Positions 36,565 to 45,514 of a stretch of DNA of 61,285 bases are shown here, one piece after another. Below the pieces are notes generated by a model, which did no database searches, had not been told where the DNA came from, and was given only the letters and a program-made list of their open reading frames with translations. The stretch spans positions 1-61,285 of the forward strand of contig JAEZIB010000200.1 of the NCBI GenBank assembly GCA_023416275.1, given 5' to 3'. A program made the position numbers and the translations under genes. Position 1 is the first letter of the stretch; each line of letters opens with the position of its first letter. Source of the DNA: Bacillota bacterium (GTDB lineage Bacteria > Bacillota > Clostridia > Acetivibrionales > DSM-1351).

Positions 36565-37056
36565 ATGGATAAAAATATTCGAAAAGCAAATGTTTCAGAT
36601 TTGGTAAGGATTACTGATATATACAATTGGGCAGTTGAGAACACAACTGCCTCATTTGATATTAACTCTCATACAATAGAGCAAAGAGCTGAGTGGTTTG
36701 CAAAACATAATGATAGGCACCCATTAATTGTTTATGAGCTTGAAGGGAAAGTTGTAGGGTATGCCAGCCTATCTGAATTTAGAAGTAAAGAAGCATATAA
36801 GGATACTTGTGAGATGTCTGTTTATGTTGACCATGAGTATCATAACCGTGGTATAGGCAAAGAGCTTATTGAGAATATAATTAAGCTGGGTAAAGATATT
36901 GGTTTTCATGTTATTATTTCAGTCATTTCTGCCGACAATAATATTAGCATAAAAATGCATCAAAAATTTGGTTTTGTTCTTTGTGGGAATATTAAGCAGG
37001 TTGCTTTTAAATTTGGTAGCTATCTAGATTGTTTATTTTATCAGCTTTTTATTTAA
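36565..37056 (+). CDS. GNAT-family N-acetyltransferase (phosphinothricin/MnaT-like)
   Basis: This 163-residue GNAT protein has the acetyl-CoA-binding motif A HNRGIGKELIENII (about residues 93-106) and the family-typical start IRKANVSDLVRITDIYNWAV. The ending FGFVLCGNIKQVAFKFGSYLD resembles the Pat/MnaT group, which acetylates phosphinothricin, methionine sulfoximine or related amino-acid analogues. The true substrate here is unknown. AAGGAACATGTAA precedes ATG 36565. Its place inside the PspA group could mean protein acetylation of that system or simple co-transcription. Confidence 0.85.
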   Translation: MDKNIRKANVSDLVRITDIYNWAVENTTASFDINSHTIEQRAEWFAKHNDRHPLIVYELEGKVVGYASLSEFRSKEAYKDTCEMSVYVDHEYHNRGIGKELIENIIKLGKDIGFHVIISVISADNNISIKMHQKFGFVLCGNIKQVAFKFGSYLDCLFYQLFI

Positions 37057-37090
37057 AAGCGTTATAAAATAGAAGTTAGTTGAGGGAAAT

Positions 37091-37915
37091 ATGAACGGAA
37101 ATTTATTTTTTAATGCTATTTTTAGATTTAGGAATTTTGCAACCTTAATAGGTTGGTTTTTAGTTGTTTATTTAATGAGTGGTTCACTTGATGTTCAAAG
37201 CTTAGGGTTAGGTGCTGATACAAACACACTAATAACAGCTGCATATGGGCTAGGGGGAGTAACTTACCTTGGTATGGTTATTCAAAGTCTTTTTAGCAAT
37301 AATTATAGAGAAGAAGTTAATGTAAAAGAGAAAAAAAAGGAATTAAATAATTTAAATCGCCAGTGTGCTAGAATATCAGCTCAGGCAAGAGGGTCAATAA
37401 CGCCTATTCAAAGGCAAAAGCTTAGAAAAATAATGCAGGATAAAGACGATATTTTAAATTCTCTAAAAAGAGGAGATGAGCGTAACTACTTAAAGGAAAA
37501 AATAGTTGAGAAAAGTTTAAATCTAGTTATTTCATATATCAAACTTATGACAAACTACTCTATAAGAATTAAAGAATTATCTGAGCTCAATACTAAAGAT
37601 ATTATAAATAAAATAAACGCAAATCGCAGAAAATTAAGTTTTTTAAAAGATGATAGAATGATAGAAGATATAACAAGTATTATAGAAATGGATGAAAATA
37701 CTATTCAAAGAGTTAAGGACGAAAAAAATGATTTAGAGAGAATAAGTGCTCGCTTAGATTATATTGAAAGTATGCTCGGCATGTTTAAACATCAAATTAT
37801 ATCAAGTATTGAATCTGAGGAAATGGTTGAAAAGCTAGAGACAGCGGTGAATGAAGCTACAGCACTAGATAGTGTATTACAAGAGCGTAGAAGAAATCAG
37901 ATAAGATTGCACTAA
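37091..37915 (+). CDS. Two-TM membrane protein with long coiled coil
   Basis: I do not recognise this 274-residue protein. Two N-terminal transmembrane segments are visible (NFATLIGWFLVVYLMSG and TAAYGLGGVTYLGMVI, about residues 17-33 and 50-65). About 200 residues rich in K, E, R and L follow with clear coiled-coil character. The helical cytoplasmic part could interact with the PspA protein encoded 550 bp upstream. GAGGGAAAT precedes ATG 37091. The role of membrane anchor for the cluster is inference only. Confidence 0.75.
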   Translation: MNGNLFFNAIFRFRNFATLIGWFLVVYLMSGSLDVQSLGLGADTNTLITAAYGLGGVTYLGMVIQSLFSNNYREEVNVKEKKKELNNLNRQCARISAQARGSITPIQRQKLRKIMQDKDDILNSLKRGDERNYLKEKIVEKSLNLVISYIKLMTNYSIRIKELSELNTKDIINKINANRRKLSFLKDDRMIEDITSIIEMDENTIQRVKDEKNDLERISARLDYIESMLGMFKHQIISSIESEEMVEKLETAVNEATALDSVLQERRRNQIRLH

Positions 37916-37983
37916 TAATATATGGCAATAGAGATATTTGAATACCAGCATTTGTAGATTTAACACATTTGAGGGGGCATAAC

Positions 37984-39561
37984 ATGGAAAATACCATTAT
38001 TTATTCTTCTCCGTATATAGAAATAACCAAAAGCGGTGATGGTTTTTACATACAATCGTTTAAAAAGGGATTAAGTGTAGGAGAGTTTAATAATATATTA
38101 AATTCTTTTTCTGAAATACAGGTCTCAAACTTTGTAGTTATTAAAGAAGCTTTGGTATTTGCTCCACAAGAACCGCGTAGATTTGGTTCAACAAAAGAAA
38201 AAGTAAAAATAGAGGTCTCTGGAGATAAATTAAAGGCATATGTCACTATATGTGCGGATAAAAGTGAGTTAACAGGGTCTGATATTATTACGAAAATAGT
38301 AGAAAAGCTAAATGAAAAGGGTATCATTTATGGAATTAAAAAAGAAGCCTTTTTGAATTTAGTGCCTAATCAACCAATACTAATAGCCGAAGGGCTGGTT
38401 CCTGTTGCAGGGAAAGACTCTATTAATAAAATATATACATTAAAAGAAGTTAGACCTGAAATAAAAGAGGATGGGAATGTTGATCATTATGAGTTAAATT
38501 TGATTAATATGGTCAAAGAAGGGGATTGGCTAGGAGAAAGAATTGCTGCTGATGAAGGTAAGGAAGGTAGAAATGTTTTTGGCGATCTTTTAAAGCCTTT
38601 GCCAGGTAAAAATTATCCCCTTTTATACGATAAAAATTCAGTTAGAGAAGTGGTTGAAGGGAATAAAACTGTTTTATATGCAAAGAGAAATGGTGCTGTC
38701 TTTTTCCAAGGTGATAGAATAGGAGTATCCAATCATCTTGAAATAGAAGAAAATGTAGGTGTTAAGACAGGAAATGTAAATTTCGATGGGTTTCTTACTG
38801 TTAAGGGTACTGTTGAAGATAATTTTTCTATAGCTTCTACAAAGGATATAGAAATTCTTAGCGAATACGGCGTAGGTAATGTAAAGGAAATAGAAAGCCA
38901 AGAAGGTAATATTTATATAAAAGGTGGAATTGTTGGAAAAGGGAAAACAATTATCAGATGCAAAAAAAATCTCTATATAAAATATGTTGCTGATGCTGAT
39001 ATCTATTGCGATGAAAGCGTTCACGTGGGTTTCTATTGCTTAAATAGTAATATTACAGCTAAAGAAGTAATTCTTGATTCAATGAAAGGGCAGATAATGG
39101 GAGGAACCATTAATGCTGAGATAAGAGTAATTACTGCAATTATAGGTTCTTCAAGCGAAAAGAGGACTATTATAAAGGTAAAGGGATTTGATAGAACTAT
39201 TTATAAGGACAAGCTTGATGAGATATCTCATAATATAGATGAAATTAAATTAGAAATAAGTAAATGTAAACAGCAGCTAGCTATTTTTGCAAACACATAT
39301 GATTCCTGGCAAAATAGGAAAGCTGAATATGAAAAACTAACCGCTCATTATAATGATCTTAAAACTGTTCTCTTAGACTATGAAGATAATAGAAAGAAAT
39401 TGATTAGCTATCTTCGAACAAAGGGTGAGGGTGAAATATCCATTCTAAAGAGAGCATTTCCAAATTCCATGCTTGAAATAAAAGGTATTCAAAAAGAAAT
39501 TCAAAAACCGGTAATTAGAATAAGTTATTATTATAATGAAGGAACAATCAAGGAAATGTAA
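37984..39561 (+). CDS. FapA (DUF342) family protein
   Basis: The 525-residue protein has the DUF342/FapA layout. An N-terminal domain is followed by the conserved region MVKEGDWLGERIAADEGKEGRNVFGD and a right-handed beta-helix of short repeats (SNHLEIEENVGVKTGNVNFD onward). A C-terminal coiled coil (about residues 415-485) ends it. FapA proteins take part in polar or cell-envelope organisation in some bacteria; the biochemical role is not established. The start is ATG 37984 after GAGGGGG; a TTG at 37969 overlaps that site. No flagellar genes are nearby. Confidence 0.87.
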   Translation: MENTIIYSSPYIEITKSGDGFYIQSFKKGLSVGEFNNILNSFSEIQVSNFVVIKEALVFAPQEPRRFGSTKEKVKIEVSGDKLKAYVTICADKSELTGSDIITKIVEKLNEKGIIYGIKKEAFLNLVPNQPILIAEGLVPVAGKDSINKIYTLKEVRPEIKEDGNVDHYELNLINMVKEGDWLGERIAADEGKEGRNVFGDLLKPLPGKNYPLLYDKNSVREVVEGNKTVLYAKRNGAVFFQGDRIGVSNHLEIEENVGVKTGNVNFDGFLTVKGTVEDNFSIASTKDIEILSEYGVGNVKEIESQEGNIYIKGGIVGKGKTIIRCKKNLYIKYVADADIYCDESVHVGFYCLNSNITAKEVILDSMKGQIMGGTINAEIRVITAIIGSSSEKRTIIKVKGFDRTIYKDKLDEISHNIDEIKLEISKCKQQLAIFANTYDSWQNRKAEYEKLTAHYNDLKTVLLDYEDNRKKLISYLRTKGEGEISILKRAFPNSMLEIKGIQKEIQKPVIRISYYYNEGTIKEM

Positions 39562-39606
39562 GGGCATTTTGAGAGATTAACTACTTAACTAATTGGAGGT
39601 AATTAC

Positions 39607-41556
39607 ATGGATTATGATTCTATATTAAAGAGAATAGAAAAGGAAAAAAAGGACGAAGCCCTATCTGCAAAGCTTTATAGATATACTGGGTTAGTGCAGG
39701 CAATAGAATTCTTTTCTCAAAGGTTGGTTTTTGATCAAATAGTTGATGCAGCTTTTGATTTTATCAATGAGTTACTTCTAGTAAAAAAATCAGCTATATA
39801 TATCCTTGAAAATTATGCCTATGTTCCAAAAAAAATTAAGGGATTCTCAAAAAAGTTAGATAATATAGAGCTCTCTATTGAGTTAAATGATCTTGCAACA
39901 TATTACGGAAATATACTTTATGAAAGAGAAAATTTAATAAAGTTTTTAGATCCAGAATTGATTGATTCCCTTGAAATAAATGCGGTAGTTCCTCTGATAA
40001 TTGAAGATAGCCTGTATGGAATTATTGTGTTCCAGAATGCTAATAATAATTTTGGTGAAGATGACTATATTATATCTGAGTCTTTAATGAGATTAATCAA
40101 TACTGCTTTGGAGAATTTCAATAGGTATGAAAAATTGGCAAAGGTAAATACTGAACTCGACGAAAAGATTTTTAATTTATTTGCAATTAATCAATCATCA
40201 AAGGTATTGCTTAGTGATTTAAGAATAGATTCATTATATGATATAGCTGTTGATGTGTTTGCAGAATTGACCCACAGTAAAATTACTGGCTTCATACTCT
40301 ATGACGAAAGACGTGATAGATATACTATAAAAAGCTTTAAGGATATATTTTATAAAATACAAAATGTAAATATAAGCCTTATGCTTAAAAACTCAGGTAA
40401 AGTAAACCCTAACAAAATAATAATTGATCTAAGGAATAAGCAGGATCGTGATTATTTTAATTGCTTGTTTGAAGAGGACAATGTTATAGCAAATGATCAG
40501 CTTAACCAATTAGAAGCCATCTATGTGGTATTATTGTTAAAAAATCGTCAAATTCTTGGTTTTGTAACATTAAGTGAAACGGTAACTAATTCTCAATATG
40601 GAGATGGTATCTTTGAGCTGATAGAAAGCTTAGCAGCATCTACTTATACAGCAATTTCTAATGCTAAGTTATTTGAAACCGTTAATGAGCAAAAGGCATT
40701 AATTCAGCGTAAGGTGGACAAGCTTATTTCTCTTAACTATTTAACTAGAAATATTAGTAGTTCCCTTAGAATAGATACTTTACAAGAAATAGCAACTAAA
40801 ACCTTACAAGTTTCGTTCAATGTTGTGAAAGGGGCGTTTTGTCTCTATAAAAAGGAAACTAATGAATTTGAGTTCTCAAATACCATTCATATTGATGGGT
40901 GTAAAGGTAAATTAATTTCACCAAAGAAAAATTGGAAGAGAATTTTTGAGGGAGATTGTGTTTACGGTATAGGCCAGTCAACAGTTGCTGAATATATCGG
41001 AGAAGAATTTGTTGAAGCTATTGGAGAAGTACAAGGAGTTTTAATAATTCCTATATATCTCGATATGATGGAAATTGATGTGCTTGGAGCTATTATAATA
41101 TTTGGATATTCCGATGTACAGCTTGATAATGAGGAAAATATGCTAATAATAGATACTATTGCTGGTAATATAGCTCCTGTTTTAAATAATTTATTGATAA
41201 TCCAGATGCATCAGAGATTTACACTACCTAATTTTATTGAACTGTTTAAGAGGGATTTGAAGGAAGAGGTAAATGCTGCTTTAGAGTATAATATTGATTT
41301 ATCTGTTATACAAATAGAGGATCAAAGAGAATTTTTATTTAAAGGAAATTCAGCTGTTGATGGACTAAAAGAGAACTTTAAAAAAGTTTATCCATTCTCA
41401 TACAATAATATATTTATTATTGAAAATTCTGTTGATGACGTTGAATTACTTGGCAGAATAAAGGATTGTACTAAATTTGAAGATATGAAAGTAAAGATTA
41501 TGAAGCTAGGTACCGAATTTAAGAACTTTGCAGAATTTTTTGAGCTATATAGATAA
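39607..41556 (+). CDS. Multi-GAF sensor protein with degenerate C-terminal domain
   Basis: The 649 residues contain three GAF-like domains by pattern (about 30-170, 205-345 and 375-540), joined by helical linkers such as EKLAKVNTELDEKIFNLFAI. The last 90 residues (LPNFIELFKRDLKEEVNAA) resemble the start of a GGDEF domain but lack GGDEF or catalytic residues. No kinase, EAL or DNA-binding domain is present, so it may sense a small molecule and signal by protein contact. TTGGAGGTAATTAC precedes ATG 39607. It closes the PspA-AAA group. Confidence 0.8.
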   Translation: MDYDSILKRIEKEKKDEALSAKLYRYTGLVQAIEFFSQRLVFDQIVDAAFDFINELLLVKKSAIYILENYAYVPKKIKGFSKKLDNIELSIELNDLATYYGNILYERENLIKFLDPELIDSLEINAVVPLIIEDSLYGIIVFQNANNNFGEDDYIISESLMRLINTALENFNRYEKLAKVNTELDEKIFNLFAINQSSKVLLSDLRIDSLYDIAVDVFAELTHSKITGFILYDERRDRYTIKSFKDIFYKIQNVNISLMLKNSGKVNPNKIIIDLRNKQDRDYFNCLFEEDNVIANDQLNQLEAIYVVLLLKNRQILGFVTLSETVTNSQYGDGIFELIESLAASTYTAISNAKLFETVNEQKALIQRKVDKLISLNYLTRNISSSLRIDTLQEIATKTLQVSFNVVKGAFCLYKKETNEFEFSNTIHIDGCKGKLISPKKNWKRIFEGDCVYGIGQSTVAEYIGEEFVEAIGEVQGVLIIPIYLDMMEIDVLGAIIIFGYSDVQLDNEENMLIIDTIAGNIAPVLNNLLIIQMHQRFTLPNFIELFKRDLKEEVNAALEYNIDLSVIQIEDQREFLFKGNSAVDGLKENFKKVYPFSYNNIFIIENSVDDVELLGRIKDCTKFEDMKVKIMKLGTEFKNFAEFFELYR

Positions 41557-41593
41557 TGAAAATTTGATGAATTAAAAACTTGATATAAAACGA

Positions 41594-41641
41594 GTACAAC
41601 TAAGCTGGCGGGATTAAGTATATCTGTATGCTTAGTTGTAC
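41594..41641 (+). terminator. Hairpin closing the AAA-PspA-FapA-GAF cluster
   Basis: GTACAACTAAGC (41594-41605) and GCTTAGTTGTAC (41630-41641) pair perfectly over 12 bp with a 24-nt loop. No strong T-run follows, so termination is probable rather than certain. Confidence 0.6.
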
Positions 41642-41786
41642 TTATGAAAAGACAATTATTATATTCAACTGCGAAATTTGAGGTAGATATATAAGAATAA
41701 AAAGAGTCAAACAACTAGTGAAATAGGATATGTTTTTTTCAATCCTTATTAGTTTATTTTAAAGAGATATAACAGGCGGTGGCTTT

Positions 41787-42191
41787 TTGGAGTTATTAGT
41801 AGGTACGGATATTATAGAGATTGATAGAATAAAAGCAGCTATTGATAAAAGTGAAAGAAATCATTTTTTAGAAAAGATTTTTACAGTTAATGAAATAAAA
41901 TACTGTGAAGACAGAAGCGCTGCAAAGTATGAAAGCTACGCAGCCAGATTTGCGGGTAAAGAGGCGGTATCAAAAGCTTTTGGTACCGGAATTGGAGCTA
42001 AAGCTGCTTTTAATGAAATTGAGATATTAAATGATAATTTAGGAAAACCATATGTTATATTACATGGAGCTGCAAAGGAATACTATGAAAAGATAGGTTC
42101 GTCTGGACTCTCTATTTCATTATCTCACTGTAAAAGTTATGCCATTGCATATGTTTCAATTTTTGTTAACAAGAAAGGTAGTTTCACGTGA
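41787..42191 (+). CDS. acpS: Holo-[acyl-carrier-protein] synthase
   Basis: AcpS transfers 4'-phosphopantetheine from CoA to apo-ACP. The 134 residues show the Mg-binding start GTDIIEIDRIKAAI and the FAGKEAVSKAFGTGIG motif, followed by LSISLSHCKSYAIAYV. The start is TTG 41787 behind AGGCGGTGG. The TGA stop overlaps the GTG start of the next gene, indicating coupling. A parS-like palindrome covers this junction. Confidence 0.95.
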   Translation: MELLVGTDIIEIDRIKAAIDKSERNHFLEKIFTVNEIKYCEDRSAAKYESYAARFAGKEAVSKAFGTGIGAKAAFNEIEILNDNLGKPYVILHGAAKEYYEKIGSSGLSISLSHCKSYAIAYVSIFVNKKGSFT

Positions 42192-42195
42192 AACA
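42180..42195. promoter_or_regulatory. parS: parS-like site across the acpS/yhaO junction (15 of 16)
   Basis: AGTTTCACGTGAAACA matches the parS consensus at 15 of 16 positions, differing only at the outermost base. It contains the acpS stop and the GTG start codon of the nuclease gene. It is about 24 kb from the second upstream site. Bacillus has several parS sites inside genes, so binding is plausible. Confidence 0.8.
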
Positions 42196-43327
42196 AGTAT
42201 CATTTATACATATTGCTGATTTACATCTTGATGCAGCCTTATCCTCATTAGGAGATGCAGATAAGGCTAATACCAGAAGAGGTGAACTCTTTAATTGCTT
42301 GCAAGGTATTACAGAAAGGGTAATTGCTCAAAATATTGAGTTGCTAATTATCAGTGGTGATTTTTTTGAAGATAAATATGTTAGAGGTTCTACAATATTG
42401 GCAGTTAAAAATCTATTTTCGGAGCTTTATAAAACTGATGTAATTATATGTCCGGGAAATCATGATCCAATAGAGGGGAATTCTTTTTACAGGGCATCAG
42501 AATGGGGAAGCAATGTTCATATTCTTGAAGATTCCCAACAGGTATTGTATTTGGAAAAATATAATACCTGTATTTATAATATGGGTTCTAGAGGAAATGT
42601 AAAAAAGGATTATCCAATTATTTTTGATAAAGAAATTTCAAATGAGAGATTTAATTTTTTGTTGTTTCATGGAACTGTTGATATACCTTTTGAGGAGGAT
42701 AACTATAATCCTATAACTTCTAAAGAGATTTTTTCGCTAGGAATGGATTATGTAGCATTAGGACATATGCACTGTTATTCCTATAATACCAATGAAAAAA
42801 CAGTTATGATTAATCCAGGAAGCCCTGAACCATTAGGCTTTGATGAAGAAGGTCAACATGGCTATGTACAAGGAAAAATAACTTTATCTGAAGATAACTG
42901 CAAAAGAGTTGAGACAGAGTTTATAACTTCTGCAACCAGACATTATTACAATATTGAAGTAGATATTAGTGAGTGCTTAAGTGATATAGAGGTTGTTGAG
43001 AAAATTAATTCTGATTTAATGGTAAAAATGTCTTCTGCTGATTTATACAGTATTTCATTGAAAGGATTTATATCAAAGGATTACAGATTAGACATAAGAA
43101 ATATTATTGAAGCTTTAAATCAGAGCTGTTTTTATATAAGAATAAAAAATAATACATCGGTAAAATTTGATTACGATAAGTATCTTGAGGATCCTGGAAT
43201 TAAAGGAGAATTTGTACGTAGGATAATGGATATGCAAGAGCAAGAAACTTCGGAGGTAGGCCGTGAAACTCTATTTATGGCTCTGCAATACGGACTTCAG
43301 GCTTTAGAAAATGGAAGGGTAGATTAA
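42188..43327 (+). CDS. DNA repair exonuclease, SbcD/Mre11-like (YhaO type)
   Basis: This 379-residue calcineurin-like phosphoesterase has motif I IADLHLDA (metal ligands D and H), SGDFFED, the GNHD motif PGNHDP and later LFHGTVD and ALGHMHCY. Together these are the standard five Mre11/SbcD metal motifs. It pairs with the following Rad50-like ATPase, overlapping by one base, as with Bacillus YhaO-YhaN. The start is GTG 42188, inside the parS-like palindrome and overlapping the acpS stop. Confidence 0.9.
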   Translation: MKQVSFIHIADLHLDAALSSLGDADKANTRRGELFNCLQGITERVIAQNIELLIISGDFFEDKYVRGSTILAVKNLFSELYKTDVIICPGNHDPIEGNSFYRASEWGSNVHILEDSQQVLYLEKYNTCIYNMGSRGNVKKDYPIIFDKEISNERFNFLLFHGTVDIPFEEDNYNPITSKEIFSLGMDYVALGHMHCYSYNTNEKTVMINPGSPEPLGFDEEGQHGYVQGKITLSEDNCKRVETEFITSATRHYYNIEVDISECLSDIEVVEKINSDLMVKMSSADLYSISLKGFISKDYRLDIRNIIEALNQSCFYIRIKNNTSVKFDYDKYLEDPGIKGEFVRRIMDMQEQETSEVGRETLFMALQYGLQALENGRVD

Positions 43328-45459
43328 TGAAAATTAATAGGCTTCACGTTAGAGGATTTGGAAAAATAGAAGATTTTGATATAACTCTTTGTGATGGTTT
43401 GAATGTAATATATGGGGCTAATGAGAGTGGCAAGTCAACTCTTATGGCTTTTATTAAAGCCATATTATATGGTTTAAAGGGCGGTAGAGCAGGGAAAGAT
43501 GGAACCATAGCTGAGGCAAAGAGATATAAACCATGGAGCAATACTGTTTACGGAGGATATATTAATTTTGAACTAGATAGTGGAAAATCCTATAGAATTG
43601 ACAGGGTTTTTGATAATGGAGCCGTAAAGCTTTATGACCATTCTTTTAATGAAATAACAAATGATTATGTAAATATTAAAGATGGAAGTGGAATTGCAGA
43701 AAAATTAATTGGGCTAAATGAAAGTATATTTGAAAGAACAGTTTATATAAAGCAATTTGGAACGAGACTGGATATTTCTGCATCAAAGGATCTAATTGAT
43801 AGGATTTCAAATTTAAGAGAGAGCGGTACAGAGGATATTTCATTTAAAAAGGCTGATGCTGCACTAAGAGAGGCTCTAAAACAGCAGGTGGGAACTGATA
43901 GAAGTTCCACTAGACCTTTAGATATTATTAACAGGCGACTTGAGGAGTTAAAAAAAGTAAAATCTAAAATTCAAGAAAGAAATGAAAAAATTTCAGCGGC
44001 ATTGTCAAATAGGGAAGAACTGACATTGGAAATAAGTATGCTCTCAGATAAAATAAAACTTTTTTCAAAATTGATAGAATTATGTGAGGCTAAGGAGAGG
44101 CTGAAGTTTCAAAGGGAGAGGGCGGAGGAAGCCTCGTTTTTGAACGAAAGAATTAGCTATTACCAAAAGGAAATTAACACTTTAGATAAGGAGAAGTACA
44201 AGTTAGAGCAGAATATAGCTGAGAATTCAGATAAAATTGCTAATCTTAATGAACAGTTAAGCGTTGACAATAATAATGCAGAAACTTCAACAGAAATAGC
44301 AAAGGCAGTAAAGAAGCATAGATCTTTGAAAACAACTCTTAGTGCTTGTACAATTGTAGCAATTATTGCTGATTTGGTATTTATCTGCTTAACATTTGCA
44401 TTTAGCTTTATGGAAGCTTTGTATATATCAATTCCAGCTACCTTAACTTTAATTTTTTCTATTTGCTGGATTTTGAACAATAGAGAATTAAAAAAAGCAG
44501 AAGGGCATCAAAGGATATATGCTGAAAAGCTTAAAGAGCTCAAGAGCCAACAGGAAAATATGATGGGAATAGATTACATACTTAAGCAGCAGTTGGATAG
44601 CCTAAATACTAGGATCAATACTGAAAGGGATCAATATGAAAGTCTTATTAATAGACTGAGAACTCATAACTTAAGTTTTAAGCAATTAGATATTTTAGAA
44701 TTAGAAGGCGAAATTGATAGTTTGTCAGCGATGATTTTATCTTTGAAGCTGGGTGTAAATGAATATTTAACTAGTACCGAAAAGGAGCTATATTACAATG
44801 TAATTGAGAATAGTTACAGCAATGAAGGCATAAGAATAGCTGAAGTAAAAGAATTCTTATCAGCACAGCTGCAGAAGAAACTTATTGAAAAAGCAACTGT
44901 AGATGCCAGCATTATAAAGACTGAGGCCCGGGAAAAGGAATTTGTAGAGGATGAAATTTTGATATTAACAAAGCAAAAAGAGAGCCTTGAACAAAGGGGT
45001 GAAGCCTTGAGAACAGCTATAAAGACATTGGAAGAGGCTTCTGATGAGGTTCAAAAAAAATACATACCTGTTATGAACAAAGTATTTAATAATATATTTT
45101 CTGAATTAACTGCTCAAAAGTACTCTGATGTCAGGACAGGGGAGAATTTAAGTATAATGCTAAGTGATCCTAAAAATGAAATTATTGTTCCAGCATCTAT
45201 ATTAAGCAGTGGTACTTTGGACCAAATGTACTTAGCTCTTAGAATTGCAATATCTGAGACAGTATTTAAAATTAATGAAAGTTTACCGTTTATAATGGAC
45301 GAGCCCTTTTCACAATATGATGATGAAAGAACAGATAATGCGATGAAGTTTATATCTGATATTAGTAAAAAGCAGCAGGTAATTTTCTTTACATGCAAGC
45401 TGAGTGAAGTTGAGCAAATTAGCAGTAAATATACCTGTCAGGTATTTACACTGTCATAA
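43327..45459 (+). CDS. Rad50/SbcC-like ATPase with mid-coil membrane hairpin (YhaN type)
   Basis: The 710-residue protein is a split ABC ATPase. Walker A GANESGKST (about residues 30-38) and a Q-loop lie at the N-terminus. The signature LSSGTLDQMYLALRI and Walker B PFIMDEPFSQYDDE lie near residues 626-668. Between them is a coiled coil interrupted by two adjacent hydrophobic segments (about 337-385), as in YhaN, where a Rad50 would have its zinc hook. It presumably drives the nuclease encoded just upstream in DNA-end processing at the membrane. It is shorter than typical YhaN. Confidence 0.87.
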   Translation: MKINRLHVRGFGKIEDFDITLCDGLNVIYGANESGKSTLMAFIKAILYGLKGGRAGKDGTIAEAKRYKPWSNTVYGGYINFELDSGKSYRIDRVFDNGAVKLYDHSFNEITNDYVNIKDGSGIAEKLIGLNESIFERTVYIKQFGTRLDISASKDLIDRISNLRESGTEDISFKKADAALREALKQQVGTDRSSTRPLDIINRRLEELKKVKSKIQERNEKISAALSNREELTLEISMLSDKIKLFSKLIELCEAKERLKFQRERAEEASFLNERISYYQKEINTLDKEKYKLEQNIAENSDKIANLNEQLSVDNNNAETSTEIAKAVKKHRSLKTTLSACTIVAIIADLVFICLTFAFSFMEALYISIPATLTLIFSICWILNNRELKKAEGHQRIYAEKLKELKSQQENMMGIDYILKQQLDSLNTRINTERDQYESLINRLRTHNLSFKQLDILELEGEIDSLSAMILSLKLGVNEYLTSTEKELYYNVIENSYSNEGIRIAEVKEFLSAQLQKKLIEKATVDASIIKTEAREKEFVEDEILILTKQKESLEQRGEALRTAIKTLEEASDEVQKKYIPVMNKVFNNIFSELTAQKYSDVRTGENLSIMLSDPKNEIIVPASILSSGTLDQMYLALRIAISETVFKINESLPFIMDEPFSQYDDERTDNAMKFISDISKKQQVIFFTCKLSEVEQISSKYTCQVFTLS

Positions 45460-45514
45460 ATTTGTGTTTAGGAATATATTATAAATTATAATTATTTTGG
45501 AGATAGTGGATAGC

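Noticed and set aside
44930..44942. Possible Noc-binding site (CCCGGGAAAA)
   Set aside because: Only half of the ATTTCCCGGGAAAT palindrome is present; no full site found in the window.
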